A stretch of DNA of 64,000 nucleotides from Komarekiella delphini-convector SJRDD-AB1 (GTDB taxonomy: Bacteria; Cyanobacteriota; Cyanobacteriia; Cyanobacteriales; Nostocaceae): NCBI RefSeq assembly GCF_014831675.1, contig NZ_VJXY01000025.1:53647-117646 (forward strand), given 5' to 3'. The notes below the pieces were generated by a model. That model did no database searches. It was not told the DNA's origin and saw only the letters and a program-made list of their open reading frames with translations. Both the position numbers and the translations under genes were made by a program. The number at the start of each line of letters is the position of its first letter. The stretch's first letter is position 1. Of the stretch, positions 17,261 through 27,053 are shown in pieces.

Positions 17261-17748
17261 CAGTTGTGTTGCATTAGAAGCGCAAACCACCATATATAAA
17301 TGGAGTTTTGGTCTAAGCAGCTTAATAGTTTCCAAAAAGTTATACCTGAGCAATTAGGAAATTTAAAAATCTGCCAAAATGGCAACCAGCTTTTGATTAA
17401 CCTGGTTAAATTGTAGAAGATAAACGACTTCAAGGTGTTGTTATCAGGGTCTACCAGGTAAACAAATTTTTCTCGTTAAACACTATCTACCAAATTATTT
17501 ACAAGAAGAGGAAAGGTATCGATAACAAGAATTTTCAGACTATTTGTCCAAGCAAATAAATATTAATAATTAAGTTTAACATTTGCTGCAACAGGAAGAT
17601 TAACTGGGTATGGGTGTTGTTTTTGAAGTACGCGTTAGCCCCCTAAATAACGGGCAACATCTGTACACAATCCTGTTCACTCCAGCGGCAAATGGTAGAG
17701 TGGGAGTTTGAAAGCTAACGGATATGCTTCCTCCCACTCTTTTTTTTT
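17261..17748 (+). ncRNA. Candidate non-coding RNA region ending in an intrinsic terminator
   Basis: This unique stretch lies between two inverted composite repeats and has no supported reading frame, yet it ends with a textbook Rho-independent terminator (17697-17748). A transcript must therefore arrive from the left; the nearest upstream gene stops at 17005. I cannot fix the 5' end or name a family. Confidence 0.35.
17697..17748 (+). terminator. Strong intrinsic terminator
   Basis: AGAGTGGGAG (17697-17706) pairs perfectly with CTCCCACTCT (17731-17740), and nine T residues follow. The 24-base loop can extend the stem (GAAAGC with GCTTC). It is one of the clearest terminators in the window and is not behind any recognised protein gene. 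Confidence 0.85.
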
Positions 17749-17884
17749 AAGTTTATCCCACCTCTAAAAGGGGATGGGATTTCACGTTAACTGTTGACTG
17801 TTGACTGTTGACTGTCAACGGACTAAAAAGGCGTCTTTCATTTCATTTTTAAAAGGAATGGGTTTTCCTGATGCCTTTTTATAA
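17747..17884 (-). repeat. Composite repeat, copy 4 (reverse)
   Basis: Read on the minus strand it has both arms of hairpin A (AAAAAGGCATCAGG and GACGCCTTTTTAGTCC), about four CAGTCAA heptamers, GTTAACGTGAAATCCC and hairpin B with loop CTTTTAG. It is inverted relative to copy 3, and the T-run of the terminator abuts its B end. Confidence 0.85.
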
Positions 17885-17944
17885 TGAATGATCGCGTTTT
17901 GCTGGGAAAGCAAGGACAATTTAAAAAGCTTGAAATAGCGATTT

Positions 17945-18964
17945 TTAAATAACAGTTAGTCGGTAAGTTCGTGGTGTTTGTCCTGTCCATCGTTTAAAGG
18001 CACGGTGAAAAGCACTCGGTTCAGAGAATCCTAGTAGAAATGCAACATCGTGAATTGGAGTATTGGGATTTTTTAAATGTCGCAGGGATAGCTGTTTGCG
18101 AGTTTCATCTAGTAATTGCTGATAGGAAGTGCCCTCAGCTTGTAACTCTCGCTGCAACTGGCGGACGCTGATTGCTAAACTGTGGGCGATCGCTTCTATA
18201 GAGGGAAGTTCGCCTTTGAGTTTTTGGGCGATCGCCTCTACAACTTTCCTGGTGTAATCATCCTCTCGATTCATGGCATCAAGCATTGCTTCTGCATGTT
18301 GCTCAAAAACCGAGAGTAAATTAGAATTTGCCGAGAGCACCGACCAATTCAAGCAATTGGCATCGAAGATAATTCGATTTTTCGGCATTGAAAAGTAAAG
18401 TTTTGTCTGAAAAATGCGTTCATGTTCAGAGATATCAACAGGACGGGAGTGTTGAAACCAGATAGCTAGCGGACAAAGCAGTTTTCCTGTCAACATCTGA
18501 GTTGCCGTTAGCAATGATGCAAAGGTGCTTTCAATCGCCTGCCGAGGTTCTTTGAGTAGGTAGTTTTTTAAATGGTCTACAATGTCACAGTCGCAAAATA
18601 CTAGCCCCTCGGACACAGAGAAGTGAATGTAAGCTCCTTGACTAAACAGATGGGTGTACCGAGAGAGTTTTTCCAGGACTTGCTCGAATGTTTGGCAGTT
18701 GACCAACACATAACCAACAATACCGAAAGTTGCCAAGTTGAAAGCTTCACCCAGATGTAACCCTAGATTTTCATCACCTGTTCGCTTGAGAGCCTCCCAC
18801 CATACCGCGCTATGAAGCGTTCCTGTAATCCGCTGATCGGGCATTTTCAGCAAAGCAGGCTCAATCCCAACAGCAGCACATAGACTATCAGAATCAACTC
18901 CATACCTTGCTGCATATTGAACAATGCCTCGCGTGATGTAGACAGAGAAGGTGGCTTCTTTCAT
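17945..18964 (-). CDS. AraC family transcriptional regulator
   Basis: This 339-residue protein has an N-terminal ligand-binding domain of the arabinose-binding/OruR type (PF12625-like; ALKRTGDENLGLHLGEAFN, ATFGIVGYVLVNC) and a C-terminal AraC DNA-binding domain with two helix-turn-helices. The second includes DVAFLLGFSEPSAFHRAFKR followed by WTGQTPRTYR. Such regulators often control an adjacent divergent gene. Here that is the cupin/DUF4336 pair, with its start 142 bases away. No ligand can be inferred. Confidence 0.85.
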   Translation of the reverse strand: MKEATFSVYITRGIVQYAARYGVDSDSLCAAVGIEPALLKMPDQRITGTLHSAVWWEALKRTGDENLGLHLGEAFNLATFGIVGYVLVNCQTFEQVLEKLSRYTHLFSQGAYIHFSVSEGLVFCDCDIVDHLKNYLLKEPRQAIESTFASLLTATQMLTGKLLCPLAIWFQHSRPVDISEHERIFQTKLYFSMPKNRIIFDANCLNWSVLSANSNLLSVFEQHAEAMLDAMNREDDYTRKVVEAIAQKLKGELPSIEAIAHSLAISVRQLQRELQAEGTSYQQLLDETRKQLSLRHLKNPNTPIHDVAFLLGFSEPSAFHRAFKRWTGQTPRTYRLTVI

Positions 18965-19106
18965 GATTTGGTCAGGATTCTAGAAAGGCGCTTTGGGTCA
19001 ATTTTTTGGCAGGACAGGTTAATTCAGGATTTTGCACAGAGTTTACCGTTGAAGTGTAGTCAAACAACACTGCATCAGACGTTGTAACCAAAAGGAGTTT
19101 TTTGCA

Positions 19107-19727
19107 ATGGAACTTACAAATTTACAGACTCACTCTACCACTCCAATCGTGATTGCTGCCCAGCAACCAGAACTAATTGTAAATCCGGTTACAGGCGATC
19201 GCATGACCATCCTGCAATCAAGTCATGATGATGAAAGGTATGCGAAGATTCGTTTTGACTTACCACCCAAAGCAAAAGGTAGCCCGTTGCACTACCACAC
19301 CAACATGAGTGAAACATTTACTGTGCTAAAGGGTTGCTTAGAAATGGAAGTTGGTTGCAAGGGAAATAAACGCACACTACAGGCGGGAGAAAGTCTACAT
19401 GTTCCAGCGCTCATGCACCACAGTTTTCGCAATGCCTCTAATGATTGGGTAGCGTTTACGAGCGAAAACCAACCTGCGGGACAATTTGAGCAGTTTATTA
19501 GAGGAATGTTCGGTCTAGCAATTGATGGTAAAGTCAATCATGAGGGTATGCCAACTAATCTGCTTTACTTTGCGCTATTGCTAAAGAAAGCAGACACAAT
19601 CCTCGTTGGGACGCCGCTCATAGTGCAAAAGCTATTGGTTAACACCTTGGTTTGGATTGCTCATCAGTTAAAAGCAGAGCAAGCACTCGCAAAGTACTGG
19701 GACAACAGCAATGAGAAATTAATTTGA
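19107..19727 (+). CDS. Cupin domain protein
   Basis: This 206-residue protein has a cupin barrel at about 45-115: GSPLHYHTNMSETFTVLKG (motif 1, HxH and Glu) and GESLHVPALMHHSFRN (motif 2). The C-terminal part has hydrophobic stretches (NLLYFALLLKKADTIL, LVNTLVWIAHQL) that may contact a membrane. The start is supported by AAAGGAG about 12 bases upstream. The DUF4336 gene follows 12 bases after its stop, so the two form an operon, probably controlled by the divergent AraC gene. Substrate unknown. Confidence 0.75.
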   Translation: MELTNLQTHSTTPIVIAAQQPELIVNPVTGDRMTILQSSHDDERYAKIRFDLPPKAKGSPLHYHTNMSETFTVLKGCLEMEVGCKGNKRTLQAGESLHVPALMHHSFRNASNDWVAFTSENQPAGQFEQFIRGMFGLAIDGKVNHEGMPTNLLYFALLLKKADTILVGTPLIVQKLLVNTLVWIAHQLKAEQALAKYWDNSNEKLI

Positions 19728-19739
19728 TAAACTATATGG

Positions 19740-20945
19740 ATGCATCCGAGCACTAATCCAAAAGACTGGTCATGGAAATTCTGGCCTGCTGTACCACTTT
19801 ACCCCTACGGCAGGCGTCGGACACTATGTAAGGAAATAGTTAAAGACACTATCTGGACATTCGATCAGCTTCATGGCATTATCTACACAATCGTGCCGAT
19901 TCGGATGACCATAGTCAAGCTACAAACAGGTGGTCTTCTTATCTATGCACCAGTTGCTCCAACGACCGAGTGTGTACGTTTAGTTAATGAGTTGGTGGCA
20001 AAACACGGTGAAGTTAAGTACATTATCCTGCCTACCAGTTCTGGTTTGGAACACAAAGTTTTCGTTGGCCCCTTTGCTAGACGCTTTCCCCAAGCGCAAG
20101 TTTTTGTTGCTCCCCATCAGTGGAGTTTCCCGCTAAACCTACCACTGCATTGGCTCGGCTTTCCCCAAAAACGCACCCAGGTGCTTCCAGAGAATAAAAG
20201 CCTTGCTCCCTTTATTGATGAGTTCGACTATGAAGTGCTGGACATCAACTTGGGACGGGGGGCTTTTACAGAAGTTGCTCTTTTGCATAAGCGATCGCAC
20301 ACTCTACTAGTAACTGATTCTGTATTGTCTATACCAGAAGATCCACCTGAGATCATCCAATTAGACCCTTACCCTTTATTGTTTCACGCTAGAGACAATG
20401 CCTTGGAGATAATTGAGGACAGCGAAGCAAACCGTCGCAAAGGATGGCAACGTATTTCACTGTTTGCAATTTACTTTCGTCCCAGTGCCTTGGAGATATC
20501 TAAACTGGGGCAAATGTTCAGCGATGCATTCAAAGCACCACAGCAATCGCCAAAAGCATACTTTGGGTTATTTCCATTTCGATGGCAAGACAACTGGAAG
20601 CAGTCATTCGATGCTCTCCGAGGAGACGGGCGTCCATTTGTAGCACCGATTCTGCAAATCCTCATTCTTCCGCAAGCACCGAGACAAGTACTCAATTGGG
20701 CTGATAAGGTTGCTAACTGGGATTTTCACCAAATTATTCCTTGTCATTTTGACTCGTTAATTAAGGCGAGTCCGCGTCAATTCCGACAGGCATTCACTTT
20801 CCTCGAAAAGCAACCCTCTATGAGTGAAGACTTATCTATAAGAGAAAATCAGTCCTTGTTAGAGAAAGACTTTAAATTCATCAGGGAGCTCGAAGCAGGT
20901 CTAGTTAAGCGCGGCATCGCAACCCCAGTTAAAGAGAAGGTTTAA
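19740..20945 (+). CDS. DUF4336 domain protein (metallo-beta-lactamase-like)
   Basis: This 401-residue protein resembles cyanobacterial and plant DUF4336 proteins, recognised by WPAVPLYPYGRRRTLCKE, IWTFDQLHGIIYTIVPIRMT, KYIILPTSSGLEHKVFVGPF, LLVTDSVLSIPEDPPEII and IIPCHFDSLIKASPRQF. The fold is thought to be metallo-beta-lactamase-like (LPTSSGLEHK and PCHFD positions), but not all metal ligands are obvious. It is cotranscribed with the cupin gene. Its role is unknown. Confidence 0.75.
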   Translation: MHPSTNPKDWSWKFWPAVPLYPYGRRRTLCKEIVKDTIWTFDQLHGIIYTIVPIRMTIVKLQTGGLLIYAPVAPTTECVRLVNELVAKHGEVKYIILPTSSGLEHKVFVGPFARRFPQAQVFVAPHQWSFPLNLPLHWLGFPQKRTQVLPENKSLAPFIDEFDYEVLDINLGRGAFTEVALLHKRSHTLLVTDSVLSIPEDPPEIIQLDPYPLLFHARDNALEIIEDSEANRRKGWQRISLFAIYFRPSALEISKLGQMFSDAFKAPQQSPKAYFGLFPFRWQDNWKQSFDALRGDGRPFVAPILQILILPQAPRQVLNWADKVANWDFHQIIPCHFDSLIKASPRQFRQAFTFLEKQPSMSEDLSIRENQSLLEKDFKFIRELEAGLVKRGIATPVKEKV

Positions 20946-21020
20946 CCCTCCTTAGAGCATGAAAGGCTCTGAAAAATTTGTCAATAAAAATATACATTAC
21001 TCAGAAAAATATGTACATTA

Positions 21021-21275
21021 CTAGAAATTATCCAATCTGACATCCTTCCAAATGTCAGAAACCTGCCATCCTGAATTTCCAACAGATTGAACGACAGGAT
21101 TATCAATCAATGGAATATAGTTAGTTGTTCTACTCTCTAAATACAGTTCTGATTTTTCTTCAAGCGTTGGCTCTTGAGTATTGACGATATCGGCTTGAAG
21201 ATTTTGTTCTTCAGTTTCCTCCATGATCTTTATCTTATCGAGGAGGAGCTTTTCAGATTTTTTGATCAGTTTCAT
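21021..21275 (-). CDS. Small hypothetical protein
   Basis: I do not recognise this 84-residue acidic protein. The N-terminus is Lys/Leu-rich (KLIKKSEKLLLDKIKI), the middle is rich in Glu, and the C-terminus has Asn, Trp and Val (NPVVQSVGNSGWQVSDIW). An inner ATG at 21224 (MEETEEQ) could also be used. It could be a precursor-like peptide or just a small cytosolic protein; no modifying enzyme or transporter is next to it. Codon use looks plausible but the evidence is thin. Confidence 0.4.
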   Translation of the reverse strand: MKLIKKSEKLLLDKIKIMEETEEQNLQADIVNTQEPTLEEKSELYLESRTTNYIPLIDNPVVQSVGNSGWQVSDIWKDVRLDNF

Positions 21276-21750
21276 ATTATTTGTTTAAAGTTCTAAAAAT
21301 TGGACATTAAAAAAATAGCATCCAAAATATTGATTCTCAAAGAAATCAATATCATTTTTTAATGCATCTTTGGTGAGTTCCGTAAAAAGCTTTTCTGAAG
21401 TCTCCTTTTGGGTAAAATTACGCAGGATATACTAGGATACAGCAAATTCACTAAAATCCCAAATCTGTCTTGGAAAGTTTCCTACAGTGGGTTTCCCTTA
21501 TTCTACTAAAAGGGCTTTAAAACCCATCCCCAACGCCGAAGCTTGTTTTGTGTAGGGCTTTAACAGTAAACAGTAAACGGTAAACAGTAAACATAATTGG
21601 GTTTAGGGGAAACCACTAAGGGGACGCTCACTTCCAACCCAAAACTAATAACCCAAAGCCGATTAGCCGCAGGCGCTATCTGGCGGGTTTAAATTCCCCA
21701 ACTGTTTACTGTTTACTGTTCACTGTTCACTGATTTAAGGGTGTGGTTTT
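21276..21750. other. Spacer with a 171-bp repeat element
   Basis: The left part (21276-21550) is AT-rich and probably carries the promoter of the small leftward gene. The right part is the 171-bp element at 21562-21732. No gene is seen. Confidence 0.5.
21562..21732. repeat. 171-bp element with inverted heptamer arrays, copy 1
   Basis: Ends are tandem AACAGTA / AAACAGT units at the left and the complementary TGTTTAC / TGTTCAC units at the right. The middle holds AATTGGGTTTAGGGGAAACC, AATAACCCAAAGCCGATTAG and CGCAGGCGCTATC. The same element, also 171 bp, is at 32655-32825. It has the layout of a small non-autonomous (MITE-like) element. Confidence 0.85.
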
Positions 21751-22584
21751 TTATGAAACGCCATACTGCTTAAACCATGCCTGAAGTCGTTGCCAACCAT
21801 CCTTGGCTTCTGTTTCGCGGTAGGAGGGGCGATAATCGGCAAAAAAGGCATGGGGTGCATCGGGATAGACAATGATTTCGGACTTGCTGCTACTAGACTT
21901 AAGGCGATCGCGCATCTGTTGCACCGTATCCAAAGGAATGCCTGTATCCTTACCGCCGTACAGTCCTAAAATGGGAACTTTCAGCGTAGATGCAATATCG
22001 ACGGGATGCTTGGGCGTCAGTTCAGTTTTATCGCCCACCAATCGCCCGTACCACGCTACGCCTGCCTTGACCTTGGGATTATGCGCTGCGTACAGCCAAG
22101 TAATGCGCCCTCCCCAGCAGAAGCCCGTAATTCCCAATTTATCAGCGTTACCTTTGGCTGACTTCACGCCCCAGTTTACTGTAGAATCGAGATCGGATAA
22201 TACTTGAGCATCCGGCACTTTGGCTACCACCGGACGAATTTCATCAATGCTGCTTAACTTTAAAACATCGCCTTGACGTACAAACAATTCTGGAGCGATC
22301 GCCACGTAACCCAACTTGGCAAAGCGACGGCAGACATCCTGAATGTGCTCGTGTACGCCAAAGATTTCTTGGATCACCAAGACAATCGGGAAATTGCTAC
22401 CCTTTGCAGGCATCGCTCTGTAAGCAGGAATTTCGCCATCTTTAACGGGAATTTTGACTGCACCAGCGACCAATCCATTATCATCGGTGGTGATGACTTG
22501 GGCAGAAATAGGTTGTACTGCAAGGGCAAAACCCGTCGCTAGGGTGGCAGTTGCGATAAATTTACGGCGTGTTATTTCTTTCAT
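21751..22584 (-). CDS. Dienelactone hydrolase family protein, exported
   Basis: This 277-residue alpha/beta hydrolase has a twin-arginine-type leader ([19 protein letters not shown]). Catalytic features are the nucleophile Cys in [13 protein letters not shown], the C-terminal His in [13 protein letters not shown] and the likely Asp in [10 protein letters not shown], as in the DLH family with its Cys nucleophile. It probably acts in the periplasm or lumen on lactones or esters. Neighbours give no pathway. Confidence 0.85.
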   Translation of the reverse strand: MKEITRRKFIATATLATGFALAVQPISAQVITTDDNGLVAGAVKIPVKDGEIPAYRAMPAKGSNFPIVLVIQEIFGVHEHIQDVCRRFAKLGYVAIAPELFVRQGDVLKLSSIDEIRPVVAKVPDAQVLSDLDSTVNWGVKSAKGNADKLGITGFCWGGRITWLYAAHNPKVKAGVAWYGRLVGDKTELTPKHPVDIASTLKVPILGLYGGKDTGIPLDTVQQMRDRLKSSSSKSEIIVYPDAPHAFFADYRPSYRETEAKDGWQRLQAWFKQYGVS

Positions 22585-23576
22585 TATTTTTACTGAAAGC
22601 TATCCGGTATCGATCTTAGTCTTTCAGGAAAACATACTTTAATTTCTCGCAAGGAAAAGATTGCTTTGACTGGCTTGCTTGGAGATCAACAAAGCGATCG
22701 CTGATATCAACCCTTTAACCTTTCCCCAACCTATATCCGGAATTTGGGATTGGCAGACTATTAGTGGTCTGTTACAAAAGTTTTGAGAGGTTCGTAGTAA
22801 GCACTTTAGTGCTTAAAAAATCAAGGACTAAAGTCCTTACTACAAACAGGTATGACCATCAAAATTAATGCGATAGACCATTACGTAAACGATACTTGCC
22901 TAATTTTTACTCAAAGATATAGATTGTAGCTTACTAGACTGAACGAGCAAAGTTTCAAGGATATGATGAAAAAAAGCTCAATAATATCATCAGCCAGTAA
23001 ACAATTTACTAGCAACGCTACTGACGAGTTGCAGTAGAGCAAAAGAAAATTTTTTATCTGAATATATACGTCTTTTGCTATACGGCTATAAGTTCAATTA
23101 TTGAAATCCTCTTGTAGTAGTATTTTTGCGAAGTTGTTATTTTTAAAGTGTGCATCAAAGATTAAAACTTCAAACTCTCTAATAGTAAGACTTCCAAAAA
23201 GTGTCACTAAGATAGTGATGTGTATAAACCCAAGGTAGGTTAGTTCAGGCTTGCTCTGCACAAAGAGAAACTATACTCTTTTTAAAAATGATAGTTAGAC
23301 GAAGCTTCGTTCGCATAGCGTCCCCTATCTTTACCGCAAAGCCAGCTACGCGCAGTATCTAACACAGAAAAAGGTAAGTAAAGGGTCAATATTACTAACT
23401 GAACTATATTGTTTTTTAACCCAAATTATCAGACAGTTCGTTTGCAGTTAAACAACGATAAAAGCAACTTATATCTACAGCTAAAGGTAGAGGTTGGCTT
23501 TATTATCTATATTTAAAATTAAGTTAGCTACAAATACATGTTGTGCTATAAGTTAATTTCTAAAAAATGAGTTAAT
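22585..23576. other. 992-base spacer
   Basis: This large spacer lies upstream of the orphan gene at 23577. It contains the 134-bp MITE-like element (22750-22883) and a small GC-rich repeat fragment near 23297-23365 (GAAGCTTCGTTCGCATAGCG; GCTACGCGCAG). The rest is AT-rich with no gene or RNA that I recognise. Confidence 0.5.
22750..22883. repeat. 134-bp MITE-like element, copy 1
   Basis: The ends are imperfect inverted repeats, TAGTGGTCTGTTACA at the left and TGCGATAGACCATTA at the right. Inside are two hairpins, AAGCACTTTAGTGCTT and AAGGACTAAAGTCCTT. A near copy with a 3-base deletion is at 46685-46815, and the flanking TTGGCAGACTA is shared. Confidence 0.85.
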
Positions 23577-24527
23577 ATGTCTAATCTAGTTAAAAATAAT
23601 TCTGAACATAGCACAAATAAAGATAAAACTCTATCAATAGAAGTTGAAATTGCTCTAATTATAGATAAGCTGAAAAACGGCGTTTGGCTATTTGGTATAC
23701 CATCTTGGCTCTTTGGAATAACTGATAGAAGTATAGCTGCATTTGCCGATGGTTATTTATCTCCTATAGAAGTTTTTCAACTATTTACAGCCTCTTTCTT
23801 TTTTCTGAGTTGGTTATATCTGAAACCTGGGGAAAGCTTCAATAGCAATGATTTAGAACCCAATCAATATCAAGAATATTTATATCGGACTCAAATTGAC
23901 AAGCTTAAGTTAAAAAACCGACACATGATTAGTCAGGAGTATATTTTACCTTTTCCTTATATCTGCCAAATATACCATCTACTAAATTTAAAACATTTGG
24001 AAAAAGTTCACGGATTTAGCTTGAATAACTTAAAAATTCTAAGTATTAGCTATTTCCAACCAACAAATATTGGTGGAATAATCAAATTCAAAACACTTTT
24101 GGATTCTCCTATCAATCCTCTACGAATTTGGCGACAACCAATTGTTGAAGTAGATTTAATTTTACATACTCCCTATACTGTTGAATTGAATATTCCTGTC
24201 TACGATAACAAAAGAATAGTTGTCATATTCCATGCTTTCCCTTTAAATGATACTGAACATCAATTCTTTATAGATATTTACAGCGATCTAGAGTGGCCGA
24301 AACCTTTGCTACAAATAGTTTTGCATTTTGCCTCTTGTTTGACGCTCTTTGAAGATTTGCCATATTTACGTGCTTTAGCCGAGAGAAATATAGAGCGTTC
24401 ATTCAACTTAAATAGGGCTTCAAATCACGAAACTATGTTGCTGTTTAAAAGATTTGTTGAGCTATATGGTTCAAGTGAGGAAACAACAAAATTAATTGAG
24501 GGAGGGGATGATACTAATACCAATTAA
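23577..24527 (+). CDS. Hypothetical protein of unknown family
   Basis: I do not recognise this 316-residue protein. It is low in GC and rich in Leu, Ile, Asn and aromatics. A hydrophobic segment lies at about 67-83 (VFQLFTASFFFLSWLYL); the rest looks globular, with strand-rich stretches (RIWRQPIVEVDLILHTPYTV) and a helical end. A 77-bp palindromic element overlaps its last codons and stop (24517-24593), so the final three residues are encoded by repeat DNA. It has no obvious partner genes. Confidence 0.55.
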   Translation: MSNLVKNNSEHSTNKDKTLSIEVEIALIIDKLKNGVWLFGIPSWLFGITDRSIAAFADGYLSPIEVFQLFTASFFFLSWLYLKPGESFNSNDLEPNQYQEYLYRTQIDKLKLKNRHMISQEYILPFPYICQIYHLLNLKHLEKVHGFSLNNLKILSISYFQPTNIGGIIKFKTLLDSPINPLRIWRQPIVEVDLILHTPYTVELNIPVYDNKRIVVIFHAFPLNDTEHQFFIDIYSDLEWPKPLLQIVLHFASCLTLFEDLPYLRALAERNIERSFNLNRASNHETMLLFKRFVELYGSSEETTKLIEGGDDTNTN

Positions 24528-24593
24528 AAAAATAATTTGACAGACAGAACATGTAGAGACAATGCAACGTCTCTACATTAATTGAATTGGTAT
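24517..24593. repeat. 77-bp palindromic element overlapping a stop codon
   Basis: Terminal inverted repeats ATACCAATT and AATTGGTAT bracket an inner palindrome ATGTAGAGAC / GTCTCTACAT. The left end covers the stop codon of the upstream gene. Related copies occur at about 27465-27541 and, as the inner part only, at 53846-53872. Confidence 0.75.
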
Positions 24594-24802
24594 AAGTTGT
24601 GAGTCCTGAGTGAAAAAACCATTGTTTCGTAGAAACGTTGCAATGCAACATCTGTACAGTCAAAAAAGAAATCGGGTTTTTGCGATTACTGAATCGATGC
24701 TCTGCACATCTTGTAAAAATCCTAGTTTTTTATTTAGAACCACACTTCATCTGTAGTTTAACTTTCATAAAATCGACTTTTGCAAGAAGTCTACTGACTT
24801 TG

Positions 24803-26473
24803 TTAGGCGCGTGCAAGTAAGGGAGCCGCTGCTAGTAAAGTTTTGGTATAGGGGTGTTGAGGATTAGCAAAAATTTGTTTTGTAGGGCCTAGTTCTACAA
24901 TTTTGCCACCATTCATGACAGCAATACGATCGCACAAAAATCTTGCTAACCAAAGATCATGGGTAATAAATAAATAAGTAAGCTCAAACTCTTCCTTTAA
25001 TTCCAACATCAAATCCAGCACTTGCGACTGCACACTAGCATCTAACATGCTTACAGGTTCATCGCAAATGAGCAGTTTAGGATGAGTAATCAAAGCGCGA
25101 GCGATCGCAACTCGTTGCTGCTGTCCACCAGATAAATCAGCTGGATAACGTTGATAATACACCTCTGGTGGTGTTAATCCCACTTTCTGAAGCATTGATA
25201 AAACTTGGGTTTTTGCTTGAGCAGCATCAGCCAGATTGTGGATAAATAAAGGATCGGCGATACTTTCTCCCACTGTCATGGCTGGATTGAGACAAGCGTG
25301 AGGGTCTTGAAAAACCATTTGGATTTGTCGCCGTGAGGTGCGAATTGCTTGGCGCGACAAAGTAGTTAAATCCTGTCCCAAAAACTCAACTTTACCACTA
25401 GTGGGACGAATTAACTGCAAGATTGTTCGTGATAGCGTACTCTTACCACAACCTGACTCCCCGACTAAACCAAGAATTTCCCCTGAATACAGATCCAGGT
25501 TAATACCATCGACTGCTTTAATTGTCTGTGCTTGTGCCTTAAATAGACGCTCAATGAAGTTAGGTTCTATGGTGTAATATTGCTTGAGTTCGGTAATGTG
25601 TAAAATTGGAGATTGCTCATTAATAATTGGTAATAGCTTTTCTCCCTCATTAGCAATTACTAACTCTCCATGATTATCAACTGCTTGAATATGCAAAGCT
25701 GCTTTTAAGAGCGATCGCGTGTATTCATGTTGAGGTTGCCTAAATACGGATTCCGTCGCACCCATTTCAACCATTTTACCGTTATACATCACGCCAATGC
25801 GATCGCAATACTCCGCCACCATTGCCAAATCGTGGGAAATCAGCAGCAATCCCATGTTTTCTTGAGCGCACAGTCGAGTTAATTCTTGCAATATCTGCGC
25901 GGAGACTGTGACATCTAAACTAGTTGTGGGTTCATCGGCAACAATTAACTTGGGGTTGAGCAGTAAAGCTAAGGCGATCGCTACTCTTTGTCGCATTCCG
26001 CCGCTAAACTCATGAGGATACTGACTCCAACGACTAGCAGGAATCTTCACCTTTTCCAATGTCGCCAGTGCTTTTTCTTTGGCTTCCCGTGTCGATAACT
26101 CTGGTGAATGCGCCTGGAGTGTTTCGATGCAATGCTTACCAATAGTCATCAAAGGATCAAGGCGCGTCATCGGATCTTGAAAAATCAGCGCCACCGCTTC
26201 CCCCCGAAATTTTCGTAACTGAGGTGGCGTTAAATCAAACACCGATTGTCCCTGAAATGTCACCCGTCCCTCAACCCGACTAGAGTTTGGTAGCAGGCGC
26301 ATTACTGCCCGTCCTATGGTAGACTTACCACAACCAGACTCTCCTACCAGCCCCATTCTTTCGCCTGGTTGCAGAGTGAAAGATACATCATCAACGGCCC
26401 AGCTTGGTTCTTCTCCACTCCGCTGAGGATAGGCAACTCGCAGATTTTCGATACAAAATAAGGCTTTACTCAT
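24803..26473 (-). CDS. Fused double ABC ATPase of the oligopeptide/dipeptide (DppD-DppF, GsiA/YejF) type
   Basis: This 556-residue protein has two complete ABC modules. Module 1: Walker [10 protein letters not shown] (about 43-51), signature [14 protein letters not shown], Walker [13 protein letters not shown] and [20 protein letters not shown]. Module 2: Walker [10 protein letters not shown] (about 334-342), [26 protein letters not shown] and [19 protein letters not shown]. The oligopeptide-type C-terminal segment follows each ([20 protein letters not shown]). It would power import of peptides or similar compounds, with permease and binding protein encoded elsewhere. Confidence 0.9.
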   Translation of the reverse strand: MSKALFCIENLRVAYPQRSGEEPSWAVDDVSFTLQPGERMGLVGESGCGKSTIGRAVMRLLPNSSRVEGRVTFQGQSVFDLTPPQLRKFRGEAVALIFQDPMTRLDPLMTIGKHCIETLQAHSPELSTREAKEKALATLEKVKIPASRWSQYPHEFSGGMRQRVAIALALLLNPKLIVADEPTTSLDVTVSAQILQELTRLCAQENMGLLLISHDLAMVAEYCDRIGVMYNGKMVEMGATESVFRQPQHEYTRSLLKAALHIQAVDNHGELVIANEGEKLLPIINEQSPILHITELKQYYTIEPNFIERLFKAQAQTIKAVDGINLDLYSGEILGLVGESGCGKSTLSRTILQLIRPTSGKVEFLGQDLTTLSRQAIRTSRRQIQMVFQDPHACLNPAMTVGESIADPLFIHNLADAAQAKTQVLSMLQKVGLTPPEVYYQRYPADLSGGQQQRVAIARALITHPKLLICDEPVSMLDASVQSQVLDLMLELKEEFELTYLFITHDLWLARFLCDRIAVMNGGKIVELGPTKQIFANPQHPYTKTLLAAAPLLARA

Positions 26474-26588
26474 ACTTAGTTATTAGCCCTGAGCTACCAG
26501 CTTTAATAATTTCAAATTTTAGCTAGTCTATCAGATTAGCAATCATTTGCTATTTCAGATGACCAAGTATAGCCACGTGTGAGCTTAC

Positions 26589-27053
26589 TTACAGGTAACT
26601 GTTGGGATCTTCAATGAACAATCCCTCACTTGAGGCTGCTACACTCAACTCTTTATCTGCGGACACTAGGGTTACAGGAGGCAAACTATTAGTTGTGCAG
26701 AGTGTGTTTACAGCACGACCAGGTGCTAATTGAACAGCATCATAACCTCGTAACCCATAGGTTTGGGCCAGTGTCATTGCATAACTGATTATGTTCTCGG
26801 TAATTTCGATAATTTGATATTTTGTCTGCAAGTCATTTATCAACTGATTGCACACCATTGTTGCATCTGTGGAACTTATACTTCCACCACGCGCCCGTCT
26901 CGTAACTGCGGCGACAATCTCGACACTTGTAATTGCTGCAATGAAAATTTCATTACTCAAAGCAGGGTCAAATAATCCTAGTACCCATAATGAGCCAGTT
27001 TCACTGACATAACACTTCACTAATGCACTGCTATCTATAAAGTAGACTGCCAT
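26589..27053 (-). CDS. PIN-domain ribonuclease toxin (VapC-like)
   Basis: This 154-residue PIN domain starts VYFIDSSALVKCYVSETGS (first Asp), with a Glu in TSVEIVAAVTRR and a late Asp in GLRGYDAVQLA, the acidic set that binds Mg in VapC RNases. Its start codon abuts the stop of the small upstream gene with no gap, so they are translationally coupled, as in toxin-antitoxin operons. Confidence 0.8.
   Translation of the reverse strand: MAVYFIDSSALVKCYVSETGSLWVLGLFDPALSNEIFIAAITSVEIVAAVTRRARGGSISSTDATMVCNQLINDLQTKYQIIEITENIISYAMTLAQTYGLRGYDAVQLAPGRAVNTLCTTNSLPPVTLVSADKELSVAASSEGLFIEDPNSYL

Larger units (their letters stand above)
17006..17944. other. 939-base spacer carrying an inverted pair of composite repeats
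   Basis: No protein gene is supported here. In order the stretch holds: a hairpin (17052-17076), composite repeat copy 3 (17137-17260), about 490 bases of unique sequence ending in a strong terminator (17697-17748), and composite repeat copy 4 in the opposite orientation (17747-17884). The unique sequence is a candidate RNA locus. Confidence 0.6.
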
